DNA of 64,000 bases, from positions 46,374-110,373 of the forward strand of contig NZ_QLVE01000005.1 of assembly GCF_003331145.1 (NCBI RefSeq). The letters run 5' to 3'. Under the pieces are notes generated by a model, which saw nothing but the letters and a program-made list of their open reading frames with translations, was not told the DNA's origin and ran no database searches. The DNA is from Exiguobacterium sp. TNDT2. GTDB lineage: Bacteria; Bacillota; Bacilli; Exiguobacteriales; Exiguobacteriaceae. Position 1 is the first letter of the stretch. The number at the start of each line of letters is the position of its first letter. Position numbers and translations under genes: made by a program. This document shows, one piece after another, positions 7,928 to 16,005 of the stretch.

Positions 7928-9391
7928 TCATAACTTCGAACCGAGCGCTCGGGCGACATGAAGCCCGCTCGTCATCGCCCCGATTGTGCCTGCCCCCGGA
8001 AATACTGTGTCCCCGCAGACATACAGGTTCGGCAAGGTTGTCCGGTAGCTCGCCGCATGGAACAAAGCTTGTTGCGGTGTTTGGGCATAACCACCGACCG
8101 CGCCGTGCGGACGTTTCGTATATTTCACCCACGCCCCTGGTCCCCCGGGCAACATGACAGACGATTCGCCGTTCCAGTCCGGGAACGCTCGACTCACGAC
8201 CGAGACGAGGCGCTCGGTCCAATCTGTCTCTAGTTTCTCATACGTCACCTTGTCTTTCCAAGCCTGCCACTCCGACAAATCGATATGGGTCGAGACGGTG
8301 ACGGTCCGTTCCGGTCGCTCGGTCCGGAGCGAATCATCTGCGGCTGACATCGAGATGAAGGCGTGTCCTGACGGCAAATCGTCACTATACACTTGTTGGA
8401 ACAGCGGACGTCCCTTGCACGCCACTTCAGGTAACGTGACGTACAGACTGAACGTTCCCCATTGCGCCCGTTCCAATTGACGACCGTACTGTCTTTGGAA
8501 CTTCCGCGCCGCTTGTCCCGTGACCAACTGCGCGGTCGCCTCGAGCGGAATGGCCGACACGACAACATCGACGAGGTCGAGCCGGCCCCGCCGATCGGTC
8601 AACAACCAACCGTCCGCGACTTGCTCGATTTTCACGATTTGCCGTCCGAGGAGCGTCGTCCCGCCGTCTTTTTGAATCGAGCGCTCTAAGGCGTGAGCGA
8701 GCGTATACAAGCCGCCGTCGACGTAAAACGCCCCTTCATGGTAAATCGATAACGCGACGGCCGCGAGCAAGTGACTCGCTTCGCGAGCTCCGGTCTGAAG
8801 ACTATCGAGCAAAATCCCGTCGATGACCCGTTCGAACGCCGTCCCGTTCAATCGATGCCGTTTTAACGTTGTACCGAGCGGCCGGTATAACTTCCTAAAC
8901 GCACGTAGTTGCGTCGGTCGAAAACCACGTATCGCAACCGATGCGTCACGAATCGTTCGAAATGGCAACGCCGGTAACGTCTCAAACAAAGGACGAATCG
9001 TCTCAAAATCGGTCCATACTTCATTCAAGAAAGCACGAATCCGCGGAGCGAGCTCGGGAAACGTCGATTCAAGTTCAAGTAAAAAACGAGTCGGGTCTTG
9101 ATAATAGCGGACCGTTTTCCCGTCCACATGAATCTGCATCACTTCCTCTAACGCCCGAACGTCGATTGACTCTCCCAAGTACGTCAACACTCGTTCGTGT
9201 AGTCCGCCGGGTTCAAATCCCATCCCGAGCGTCGCCCCGGCCGGGAATCGATAGTCCCCACGTTCGAATTTTCCGGCGCAACCACCCCACTCCCGCGATG
9301 ATTCAAACACCGTCACGTCATGACCAATTCGGCTCACGAGCGCGCCTGTCGTCAATCCGGCAACTCCCCCACCGATAATCCCGATTCGCAT
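7928..9391 (-). CDS. FAD-dependent oxidoreductase, phytoene desaturase/CrtI-CrtISO type
   Basis: Flavoprotein of 487 residues. An N-terminal Rossmann dinucleotide motif (GIIGGGVAGLTTGAL, residues 3-17) leads into VFESSREWGGCAGKF. The C-terminal NLYVCGDTVFPGAGTIGAMTSGLHVARAL block is typical of carotenoid desaturases and isomerases, where it closes over FAD. Family members desaturate or isomerise carotenoid intermediates at the membrane. No phytoene/diapophytoene synthase gene lies nearby, so the exact substrate is open; a non-carotenoid amine-oxidase-like role is possible. The downstream GNAT gene may share its transcript. Confidence 0.8.
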   Translation of the reverse strand: MRIGIIGGGVAGLTTGALVSRIGHDVTVFESSREWGGCAGKFERGDYRFPAGATLGMGFEPGGLHERVLTYLGESIDVRALEEVMQIHVDGKTVRYYQDPTRFLLELESTFPELAPRIRAFLNEVWTDFETIRPLFETLPALPFRTIRDASVAIRGFRPTQLRAFRKLYRPLGTTLKRHRLNGTAFERVIDGILLDSLQTGAREASHLLAAVALSIYHEGAFYVDGGLYTLAHALERSIQKDGGTTLLGRQIVKIEQVADGWLLTDRRGRLDLVDVVVSAIPLEATAQLVTGQAARKFQRQYGRQLERAQWGTFSLYVTLPEVACKGRPLFQQVYSDDLPSGHAFISMSAADDSLRTERPERTVTVSTHIDLSEWQAWKDKVTYEKLETDWTERLVSVVSRAFPDWNGESSVMLPGGPGAWVKYTKRPHGAVGGYAQTPQQALFHAASYRTTLPNLYVCGDTVFPGAGTIGAMTSGLHVARALGSKL

Positions 9392-9532
9392 ATAAATCCC
9401 CTCCTGCCTTCATCATACATGCCTTCCCGAAATCCGAGACATTTCAACGTGTAGCATAAACATATTTCATCTGCCAGGCAGGGTTCTGCCGGAAGATGGC
9501 GAAAAAAATCGATAAAGGACAGGTGAAACCAT

Positions 9533-10033
9533 ATGCGAAGTCGGGTCATCATTTATCTGCTCATTCCGATCTTGATTTTTATCGGTATTTTAATCACACC
9601 GCCATCTGAAGAATCACAAAAAGTCGCCACCATGACGGCTGTCAACATTCAAGAGATGATTCCGTATGAACGAGAGTACACAGCACAAAAAGTGTTACTC
9701 GAAGAAGTGAACGATGGTCACGAGGCGATTATCGAGGAATGGCGGCTCGAACGCGGCGCCCGGACGACATATAGTTACGTGTTGCGACTCCAAGGGTTCG
9801 AGACGGTGATTCAAGTCGATGCCGGGGCGGCCAACACACGCTCGGACGGTTATTATGCCATGCAGGCGCACAGTCCCGTGTTCGAAGCGGACGAACCGCT
9901 ATCGACCGGTTATCCGATCGTGCTCTTCGCCACCGAGCAACGGCTCGTTTTAAACCAGATGGAAGTTCGTGTTCTTTATGAAGAAGACGGCAAGATTGAA
10001 AAATGGCGCATCCTAGAATCAGAAGAATCATGA
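9533..10033 (+). CDS. Membrane-anchored protein of unknown function
   Basis: 166 residues with an N-terminal transmembrane segment (VIIYLLIPILIFIGILI, residues 5-21) and a predicted extracytoplasmic beta-rich domain; no lipobox. AGGTG lies 7 bases before the ATG. I recognise no family. It is 27 bases ahead of the FlaR-like kinase gene on the same strand and could start that small operon (9533-11838). Confidence 0.7.
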   Translation: MRSRVIIYLLIPILIFIGILITPPSEESQKVATMTAVNIQEMIPYEREYTAQKVLLEEVNDGHEAIIEEWRLERGARTTYSYVLRLQGFETVIQVDAGAANTRSDGYYAMQAHSPVFEADEPLSTGYPIVLFATEQRLVLNQMEVRVLYEEDGKIEKWRILESEES

Positions 10034-10060
10034 CATTCAAAATGCGAGAGGTAATTTCCT

Positions 10061-10582
10061 ATGCAAAAAATAATTCTCATCGGCTCTGGCGGTTCGGGCA
10101 AATCGACGCTCGCCCGCGACTTAGGAACCCGACTCAACATCGACGTCCATCACTTGGATGCCTTCCTATGGAAACCGAATTGGACACCCGCCACGAGACA
10201 AGAACAAATTACCATCCAGTCCGAGTTGATTGAACACGAGTCGTGGATTCTCGACGGCAATTACGGTGGGACGCTCGACTTACGCCTGAGTGCGGCCGAC
10301 ACGATTATATTTCTCGACTTGCCGAGGACAGTCTGTACATACCGCGTCTTGAAGCGCATGCTTAGCCATCGTGGCAAGACACGTCCGGACATGGGGGACG
10401 GTTGTGAAGAATGGTTTGATTTGAAATTTTTGAAATGGGTGTGGGATTATCCGAAGTCGCAACGCCCGGATGTGATCCACCGATTGCATGGCCTTCCTGA
10501 TGATAAACGAGTTATCATGTTGCATTCACGGACAGAGGTTCGCGACTTTATAACGCGCGTCGGTACGGAGCAACAACTATGA
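10061..10582 (+). CDS. P-loop kinase of the FlaR/topology-modulation (adenylate kinase-like) group
   Basis: 173 residues with Walker A GSGGSGKST at residues 8-16, HHLDAFLWKPNW after it and a DGNYGGTLDLRL segment, features of the small ATPases annotated FlaR or topology modulation protein. They resemble adenylate and shikimate kinases; the true substrate is not established for this group. The gene overlaps the following nucleotidyltransferase by 4 bases (ATGA), so the two are translationally coupled. Confidence 0.8.
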   Translation: MQKIILIGSGGSGKSTLARDLGTRLNIDVHHLDAFLWKPNWTPATRQEQITIQSELIEHESWILDGNYGGTLDLRLSAADTIIFLDLPRTVCTYRVLKRMLSHRGKTRPDMGDGCEEWFDLKFLKWVWDYPKSQRPDVIHRLHGLPDDKRVIMLHSRTEVRDFITRVGTEQQL

Positions 10583-11301
10583 TTCCTAAACTCGAACCAA
10601 TCATAGCGGCCAAGACGTTCGTGACAACGCATTTTCCCCACTGTCGGGCCGCACTGCTCGCCGGGAGCGTCGTCCGTGGTGAGGTGACCGAGACGTCGGA
10701 TTTAGACATCATCATTTTCGACGACACGCTCGTCTCGTCTTATCGGGAATCGTTCATCGAGGCAGGATGGCCTATCGAGCTGTTCGCCCATAACTTGACG
10801 TCGTATCGGACGTTCTTTGAGCAAGATTGCCGGCGCGCCATTCCATCGTTGCCGAGAATGGTCACTGAAGGCATCGTCTTGAAGGACACGAATATCCTCG
10901 AAGACATCAAGCGTGAAGCGAGCGCCTTGCTCGACAGCGGGCCAGAGGCTTGGACGGACGAGACGATCGAGATGAAACGATACTTTCTGACCGATGTGCT
11001 CGATGACTTGATCGGATGCACAAGTCGTGCAGAGGGCTTGTTCATCGCGAGCACCCTCGCCACGTTAGTCTGCGAGTTCATCCTGCGCACGAATCGACAA
11101 TGGACGGGGTCCTCCAAATGGACGTACCGCGCTCTCGAACGCTACAATACGTATGCAGCCCGAGAACTCGTCGCTGCCCTTGAGGCGTATTATCAAACAA
11201 ACAAAACCGACGCGCTCATCCGTTACGTCGATGAGACACTCTCCCCGTTCGGCGGCCGGTTGTTCGCCGAATTCAGCCGCGGGAAATCAAACGAAACGTG
11301 A
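10579..11301 (+). CDS. Nucleotidyltransferase-fold protein
   Basis: 240 residues. The pattern GSVVRGEVTETSDLDIII (residues 29-46) is the Pol-beta-type nucleotidyltransferase signature GS-x-x-R/G...SDxD, with D41 and D43 as the likely metal ligands. The C-terminal part (about residues 125-235) is helical, as in aminoglycoside nucleotidyltransferase-like and MNT-HEPN-like proteins. Substrate unknown: a small molecule or a protein/RNA target are both possible. It is coupled to the FlaR-like kinase upstream and followed 9 bases later by a second P-loop kinase. Confidence 0.75.
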   Translation: MIPKLEPIIAAKTFVTTHFPHCRAALLAGSVVRGEVTETSDLDIIIFDDTLVSSYRESFIEAGWPIELFAHNLTSYRTFFEQDCRRAIPSLPRMVTEGIVLKDTNILEDIKREASALLDSGPEAWTDETIEMKRYFLTDVLDDLIGCTSRAEGLFIASTLATLVCEFILRTNRQWTGSSKWTYRALERYNTYAARELVAALEAYYQTNKTDALIRYVDETLSPFGGRLFAEFSRGKSNET

Positions 11302-11310
11302 GGGTACTCC

Positions 11311-11838
11311 ATGTTCTTTCTTCAAATGTCCGGTTTCCCCGGATCAGGTAAGTCGACGTTGTCTCGGGAAATCGCCCGACGGCTGGATGCGGTCATCGTC
11401 GATCATGATATCACGAAGACGGCACTGCTTGAATCGACTTCACAACACCCGCTTGACCCGGCGCTCGCCGGAAAAGTCGCCTATGATCTCGATTGGGCAC
11501 TCGTCGAGTTCCATCTGTCTTTAGGACGGAACGTCATTCTAGATAGCCCTTGTCTGTATGACGTAATGATTGACCGCGGCCTAGCGATGACAGCAAATAA
11601 CGGAGCCACGTATCGTTACGTCGAGTGTCTCGTCGACGACGTCGATGTAATCAATCGGCGGTTGCGCGAGCGCGACCGGAAGCTCAGTCAAATCGGAAGC
11701 GTCTCACCAGAAAATTTCGATCGGACCGTCGCCAGCAGTAAAAAACCACCGAATATGCATGCGCTTACAATCGATACGAATCGCCCGCTCGAGACGTATT
11801 TACCGGACGTCGTCGCCTATCTCCAGGCGATTGATTGA
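11311..11838 (+). CDS. AAA_33/zeta-toxin-like P-loop kinase
   Basis: 175 residues with Walker A GFPGSGKS at residues 8-15, an early DHD (VDHDITKTALL) and a late RERDRKLSQIG lid-like segment, which fits the kinases grouped as AAA_33 or chloramphenicol phosphotransferase-like. They phosphorylate small molecules or nucleotides; the substrate here is unknown. GAGGG lies upstream of the ATG. It is last in the run 9533-11838 and is followed by a strong terminator. No antitoxin-like partner is seen, so a toxin role is unlikely. Confidence 0.75.
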   Translation: MFFLQMSGFPGSGKSTLSREIARRLDAVIVDHDITKTALLESTSQHPLDPALAGKVAYDLDWALVEFHLSLGRNVILDSPCLYDVMIDRGLAMTANNGATYRYVECLVDDVDVINRRLRERDRKLSQIGSVSPENFDRTVASSKKPPNMHALTIDTNRPLETYLPDVVAYLQAID

Positions 11839-11845
11839 CGATTCG

Positions 11846-11883
11846 ATGCATCCTGAAACTTTTTCCCGGATGCATTTTTTTTA
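11846..11883 (+). terminator. Terminator after the kinase gene
   Basis: ATGCATCC (11846-11853) pairs with GGATGCAT (11868-11875), followed by a run of T to 11883 on the plus strand. Confidence 0.9.
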
Positions 11884-11909
11884 ATTATTTTTGTATTTTT
11901 ATTCTTTAC

Positions 11910-11939
11910 AATTAATAATTATGCATATACACTTAGTCT
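11910..11939 (+). promoter_or_regulatory. Probable SigA promoter for the binding lipoprotein gene
   Basis: In the AT-rich stretch before 11965, TTTACA and TACACT lie 17 bases apart, a fair match to TTGACA-N17-TATAAT. AAGGAGG follows near 11950. Pattern only. Confidence 0.45.
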
Positions 11940-11964
11940 CATATCTTGAAGGAGGAATTCATAC

Positions 11965-12723
11965 ATGAAAAAGTGGGTCATTACAGGGGGATTAGTGGCA
12001 AGTGCATTATTAGCAGGATGTAGCCAAGAGACGACGGGCGAAGAGAAAAAGACACTCGTCATGGGAACGAGCGCCGATTACTTCCCGTATGAGTTTGTCG
12101 ATACGGCCAACGGGGACGAGATTGTCGGATTTGATATCGAGATTGCCGAAACGGTCACGGAACGCCTCGGCTACGAACTAAAAATTGAAGACATGGACTT
12201 CGGCAGCCTTCTCGGGGCACTAAACGCCGGACGTGTCGACTTCGTTATGGCCGGTATGACGCCGACCGAAGAGCGGAAAGAAAATGCCGCCTTCTCGGAT
12301 ATCTATTTGTCGGCGACAAACTTAGTCATGACGAAAGATGAGTCACTCGAGTCAATCGAAGCGCTCGCCGGCAAGAAAATCGGTGTCCAAACCGCTTCGA
12401 TTCAAGAGAACATTGCCAAAGACCAAGCTCCGGAGGCAGAGCTCGTCTCATTGAACAAGATTCCAGAAATCGTCCAAGAGTTGAATACGGGTCGAATCGA
12501 TGCGATGGTCATCGAGGATACGGTCGCCCAAAAATACTTGGACCAAGACGCAGGGCTCTATACGTTCGCGCTTAAAGAAGATGGCGAGAAAGGGTCTGCC
12601 GCCGCCTTTAAATTGGAGGACGACCTTCGCGATCAGTTCAACGAGGAGTTGAACAAAATGATCGACTCGGGTGAAATCGACAAACTCGCCAAAAAATGGT
12701 TCTCGATGGAGCCGACGGAATGA
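11965..12723 (+). CDS. Amino-acid-type ABC transporter substrate-binding lipoprotein
   Basis: 252 residues; signal peptide with lipobox LLAGC (residues 15-19, lipidated Cys19). The mature part is a type II binding fold of the glutamine/arginine/polar amino acid family (GFDIEIAETVTERLGYEL, GRVDFVMAGMTPTEERK, GKKIGVQTASI, IDAMVIEDTVA). AAGGAGG sits upstream of the ATG. No permease or ATPase gene adjoins it, so it is an orphan binding protein or feeds a transporter encoded elsewhere. Its TGA overlaps the ATG of a HisC-like aminotransferase gene, implying translational coupling. Ligand unknown. Confidence 0.9.
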   Translation: MKKWVITGGLVASALLAGCSQETTGEEKKTLVMGTSADYFPYEFVDTANGDEIVGFDIEIAETVTERLGYELKIEDMDFGSLLGALNAGRVDFVMAGMTPTEERKENAAFSDIYLSATNLVMTKDESLESIEALAGKKIGVQTASIQENIAKDQAPEAELVSLNKIPEIVQELNTGRIDAMVIEDTVAQKYLDQDAGLYTFALKEDGEKGSAAAFKLEDDLRDQFNEELNKMIDSGEIDKLAKKWFSMEPTE

Positions 12724-13724
12724 GACAAGTCTCGCTGCCGATTTATCCAGTCACCTATCCAGAAGGGTACCGTTTGAATCAAAACGAGAGTCAGTTCCCG
12801 GTGCCGTCCCGCCTGTATGACCAGCTCGCGACGATCTCGTTCCAAGACTTGCATGAGTATCCGGTCCAACCGATTGACGAGTTGTTCACCCGTTACGCGG
12901 CCTACGCCGGTGTCGAGCCGAATCAATTGCTCGTCGGTTGCGGCAGTGACGAGATGATTCACGTCGTCACTCAGGCATTGCTCGCACCGGAAGACGTCGT
13001 CTTGTCACCGAGCCCGGATTTCGCACTCTATCCGATCTTCACAACAATCGCCCATGGACGGCACGTGCAAGCCGATAATCTATCGTATGACGCACTCGTC
13101 CAGGCAATCGCGCAACATGAACCAAAGCTGTTGCTGTTGTCAAACCCGAACAATCCGACCGGAAAATTGTGGAGCGTCGCTGAATTGACCGAACTAGCGG
13201 GACTCGTGCCGTACTTGATCGTCGACGAGGCGTATATCGACTTCACGCCGGTGTCGAGTATGGTGGCTCACCTTGATTCATTCACAAATGTAATCGTGTT
13301 GCGGACGTTATCGAAGGCGTTTGGCTTGGCCAACGTCCGCCTCGGTTTCATGGTGGCGACGACTGAACTCGCGGCTTATTTCCGTCAGTTCGTCCCGCCG
13401 TTCAACATTAGCGGTGTCAGTGCGAAAATCGCCAACATGTTCCTACAAGATACGACTTATCTCGACGAGGCCATCGCTTGGCACGCCGACATGCGCGGAC
13501 AGTGGACCGATTTGTTCGCCACGATTGGACACGTCCATCCCGCCGAGGCGAACTTCATTTACGTCACGCTCGATGAGCCGGAGGCCGTCTGGGCCCACCT
13601 CGCTTCTCATGGGGTTCACACGTCGAAACAACCGGACGGGATTCGCATCACGCTCGGCAATGAATCTGCTCTCGAAGCAGCACGTCAGGCAATAGTCACC
13701 TTTGCGTCACAACCGACAGCATAA
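12720..13724 (+). CDS. HisC-like PLP-dependent aminotransferase (second copy)
   Basis: Fold-type I aminotransferase of 334 residues in the histidinol-phosphate aminotransferase family. Visible: LNQNESQ near the start, SNPNNPTGKLW, VDEAYIDF, and LRTLSKAFGLANVRLGF with the PLP-binding lysine. It is clearly paralogous to the hisC of the his operon (18563-19576), sharing these blocks almost word for word. The start at 12720 uses ATGA overlapping the stop of the lipoprotein gene; an ORF extension to 12696 lies inside that gene and is less likely. With another hisC in the his operon, this copy may act on aromatic or other amino acids taken up through the lipoprotein system. Confidence 0.88.
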   Translation: MRQVSLPIYPVTYPEGYRLNQNESQFPVPSRLYDQLATISFQDLHEYPVQPIDELFTRYAAYAGVEPNQLLVGCGSDEMIHVVTQALLAPEDVVLSPSPDFALYPIFTTIAHGRHVQADNLSYDALVQAIAQHEPKLLLLSNPNNPTGKLWSVAELTELAGLVPYLIVDEAYIDFTPVSSMVAHLDSFTNVIVLRTLSKAFGLANVRLGFMVATTELAAYFRQFVPPFNISGVSAKIANMFLQDTTYLDEAIAWHADMRGQWTDLFATIGHVHPAEANFIYVTLDEPEAVWAHLASHGVHTSKQPDGIRITLGNESALEAARQAIVTFASQPTA

Positions 13725-13726
13725 GC

Positions 13727-13755
13727 AAACGACCCGACATCACGTCGGGTCGTTT
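13727..13755. terminator. Convergent terminator between the aminotransferase and acetyltransferase genes
   Basis: AAACGACCCGAC (13727-13738) pairs with GTCGGGTCGTTT (13744-13755). The stem ends in AAA/TTT so it can serve both converging genes, though neither T-run is long. Confidence 0.7.
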
Positions 13756-13757
13756 CG

Positions 13758-14312
13758 TCATGGTATGAATTTGAGCACTTTTGCTGGATTGCCCCCGACG
13801 ATAGCCCGTGCCGGAACATCTTTCGTCACGACGGCGCCAGAGGCGATGACGGCATCGTCACCGACCGTCACCCCTGGGTTTAGAATGGCACCGCCGCCAA
13901 TCCATACCCGATGTCCGACCGTCACCGGCTTCCCGTATTCAAGACCTGAAATCCGTTCAGTCGGGTCGAGCGGATGCGTCGCCGTATAGACGTGGACACC
14001 GGGCCCGAGCATGCAATCGTCACCGAACGTGATCGGACAGATGTCGAGGAATACGCAGTCAAAGTTGGCGAAGAACCGTTCTCCGAGATGAATGTTATAG
14101 CCGTAGTCACATTTGAATGTCGGCTCCATATAGTAGGAGTTCCCGGTCGAGCCGAACAGCTCCGCTAACACTGCTTTTCGGACGTCGAGTTCGTCGATGC
14201 CGGACCGATTGAACCGCTCCGTCAAACGCCGGGCCTGACGCCGGTCGGCGACGAGCTCATCATCCCCGGCCAAGTAAAGTTCGCCTCGAATCATCTTTTC
14301 TTTTTCAGTCAT
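13758..14312 (-). CDS. Maltose/galactoside O-acetyltransferase family protein (Maa-like)
   Basis: 184 residues of left-handed beta-helix acetyltransferase. The N-terminal MaC domain ([19 protein letters not shown]) is followed by hexapeptide repeats ([44 protein letters not shown] end). The catalytic His lies in TATHPLDP. Members acetylate maltose, galactosides or related sugars with acetyl-CoA. ATG at 14310-14312 is preferred, with GGAG 6 bases upstream; an ATG two codons earlier touches the ribosome binding site. Confidence 0.88.
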   Translation of the reverse strand: MTEKEKMIRGELYLAGDDELVADRRQARRLTERFNRSGIDELDVRKAVLAELFGSTGNSYYMEPTFKCDYGYNIHLGERFFANFDCVFLDICPITFGDDCMLGPGVHVYTATHPLDPTERISGLEYGKPVTVGHRVWIGGGAILNPGVTVGDDAVIASGAVVTKDVPARAIVGGNPAKVLKFIP

Positions 14313-14402
14313 CTGCATCTCCCCCTATTCTGTCATCATTATAGAGGAATTTCTAGCGAAACGGGGAATAGGAACATGACGAACTAGAGGAGGAATAGAC
14401 AG

Positions 14403-15326
14403 ATGAAACGAATTCTTGACTGTAGAGCCAGTGATTTCTTGACGTTCAACCGCTCGGATTTGATTGGATCGATTCGCAAAGCCGAAGGGCGGACCGTACT
14501 CGCCGAGGTCATCCCGACCGTACAACCGCTCTATCCAGAAGTGACGAACGCCGAACTCGCTCGGGCGTTCGGTGCCGATATGATTCTTTTAAACATGCTC
14601 GACGTGTTCCATCCGTACATAAAAGGTCTCGAAAGCCACGCCTTGTTCGGTAACGTACCCGGTGAGACGATGTCTGACAATCCGATTATGGAATTGAAAC
14701 GACTCGTCGGTCTGCCGATTGGAGTTAACCTCGAACCAGTCGATTTCTCTGAGAAATCGGAGGATATGTATGATGTGAAACAAGGACGGCTCGCGACACG
14801 GGAAGCGTTCGCCAGAGCGTCAGAGCTCGGTATCGACTTCATCTGCCTGACCGGAAACCCGAACACCGGGGTGACGAACGAGGCGATCGAGCAAGCCATC
14901 ATCAACGCGCGCCAAGAGTTCGCTGGGGTCATCATCGCCGGTAAGATGCACCAAGCAGGCGTCGGCCGTGTCCTCGACCGTGAAGCATACGTCCGATTCG
15001 CCGAGGCCGGTGCCGATATCATCTTGATTCCGGCACCCGGCACCGTCCCTGGCGTCCGGGAAGACGAGTTCTATGAAGTCACACGTGAGATTCAAGCGAT
15101 GAACAAACTCGTCGTCGCTGCCATCGGCACATCGCAAGAAGGCTCCGATGAGTCGACGATTCGTGACATCGCCTTGTCCTCGAAACGTGGCGGGACCGAC
15201 ATCTTCCATATTGGGGATGCCGGCTTGTCCGGGATTGCCACACCAGAGAACATTCAGGCGTTATCGATCGCCATCCGTGGACGACGCCATACGTATATTC
15301 GCATGGCCGCCTCGGTCAACCGCTAA
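14403..15326 (+). CDS. TIM-barrel protein of unassigned function (DUF7916-like)
   Basis: 307 residues. The alternating pattern (RTVLAEVIPTV, DMILLNMLDVF, PIGVNLEPVDF, IDFICLTGNPNTGV, GVIIAGKMHQAG, ADIILIPAPGTVPGV, KLVVAAIGTSQEGS, FHIGDAGLSG) reads as successive beta strands of a TIM barrel with glycine-rich phosphate-binding-type ends. I believe this matches a Firmicutes family catalogued as DUF7916 and sometimes labelled PEP-phosphonomutase-like, but no activity is established. AGAGGAGG precedes the ATG. Monocistronic, ending in a terminator shared with hisE. Confidence 0.75.
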   Translation: MKRILDCRASDFLTFNRSDLIGSIRKAEGRTVLAEVIPTVQPLYPEVTNAELARAFGADMILLNMLDVFHPYIKGLESHALFGNVPGETMSDNPIMELKRLVGLPIGVNLEPVDFSEKSEDMYDVKQGRLATREAFARASELGIDFICLTGNPNTGVTNEAIEQAIINARQEFAGVIIAGKMHQAGVGRVLDREAYVRFAEAGADIILIPAPGTVPGVREDEFYEVTREIQAMNKLVVAAIGTSQEGSDESTIRDIALSSKRGGTDIFHIGDAGLSGIATPENIQALSIAIRGRRHTYIRMAASVNR

Positions 15327-15328
15327 TC

Positions 15329-15364
15329 AAAAGGAACGAAGCCGATTGTGACTTCGTTCCTTTT
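15329..15364. terminator. Convergent terminator between the TIM-barrel gene and hisE
   Basis: AAAAGGAACGAAG (15329-15341) pairs with CTTCGTTCCTTTT (15352-15364). The stem is flanked by A- and T-runs, so it works in both directions and ends the his operon. Confidence 0.9.
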
Positions 15365-15367
15365 CTG

Positions 15368-15676
15368 TTACCAGTCAGTGACGTCACGGCGTGGTTTCGC
15401 CGGAGTCGTCGTCCCATGCCGTTTGGCGAGGAGCGCCTCGACGTCTTGTAACGACACGCCTTTAGCGGCGAGCAAGACGAGCAAATGGTACAAGAGATCG
15501 GCCGACTCTTCGACCAAATCTTCATCGTTCAGCGCCGCGATGACGACCTCGAACGACTCTTCCCCAAACTTCTTGGCAATCTTATCGACACCTTGATCGA
15601 ATAGATAAGATGTATACGACCCTTCTTTCGGTGACGCCTGTCGTTCTTGAATCAACTTCTCTAATTCGTGAATCAT
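15368..15676 (-). CDS. hisE: Phosphoribosyl-ATP pyrophosphatase HisE
   Basis: Hydrolyses phosphoribosyl-ATP to phosphoribosyl-AMP and pyrophosphate, step 2 of histidine synthesis. 102 residues of the MazG-like all-alpha fold with the metal-binding pattern KKFGEESFEVVIAA...EESADLLYHLLVLL. The start at ATG 15674-15676 (MIHELEKL) has GGAGG 7 bases upstream and overlaps the hisI stop by 4 bases. HisE is separate from HisI here, whereas many bacteria fuse them as HisIE. Last gene of the his operon. Confidence 0.95.
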   Translation of the reverse strand: MIHELEKLIQERQASPKEGSYTSYLFDQGVDKIAKKFGEESFEVVIAALNDEDLVEESADLLYHLLVLLAAKGVSLQDVEALLAKRHGTTTPAKPRRDVTDW

Positions 15677-16005
15677 CCTTCCACCTCCATGAAAAAGCAG
15701 CTTCGATTTCCCGTATGACACGTCGGCCCATTGGCACGGACACGGACCAACAGTGCGTCTTGGTCACAATCGACGTGGATGCTCTCGAGTTCGAGCGTAT
15801 TCCCGCTCGACTCGCCTTTCATCCAAAGTCGCCCTTTCGAACGTGACCAGAACGTGACCGTGTTCGTCTCAAGCGTTTTCTGAATTGCCTCATCGTTCAT
15901 GTAGCCTAACATGAGGACGGCGTCGTCCTCTGTCGACACGATGATAGCTGGAATCAATCCGTTTGCGTCGTAACGAACCGCATCGGCAAGTTGTGCTCGC
16001 TGCAT
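15673..16005 (-). CDS. hisI: Phosphoribosyl-AMP cyclohydrolase HisI
   Basis: Opens the adenine ring of phosphoribosyl-AMP, step 3 of histidine synthesis. 110 residues with the family blocks MLGYMNDEA, TVTFWSRSKGRLWMKGE, HVDCDQDALLVRV and CHTGNRSCFF, which supply the zinc cysteines and magnesium aspartates. AGAGGTG lies 8 bases before the ATG. That start places the first 17 codons inside hisF, an unusually long overlap of 52 bases. Confidence 0.95.
   Translation of the reverse strand: MQRAQLADAVRYDANGLIPAIIVSTEDDAVLMLGYMNDEAIQKTLETNTVTFWSRSKGRLWMKGESSGNTLELESIHVDCDQDALLVRVRANGPTCHTGNRSCFFMEVEG

Noticed and set aside
11311..11838. Zeta-type toxin of a toxin-antitoxin pair
   Set aside because: Walker A and a kinase lid are present, but there is no epsilon-like partner and the neighbours are enzymes.
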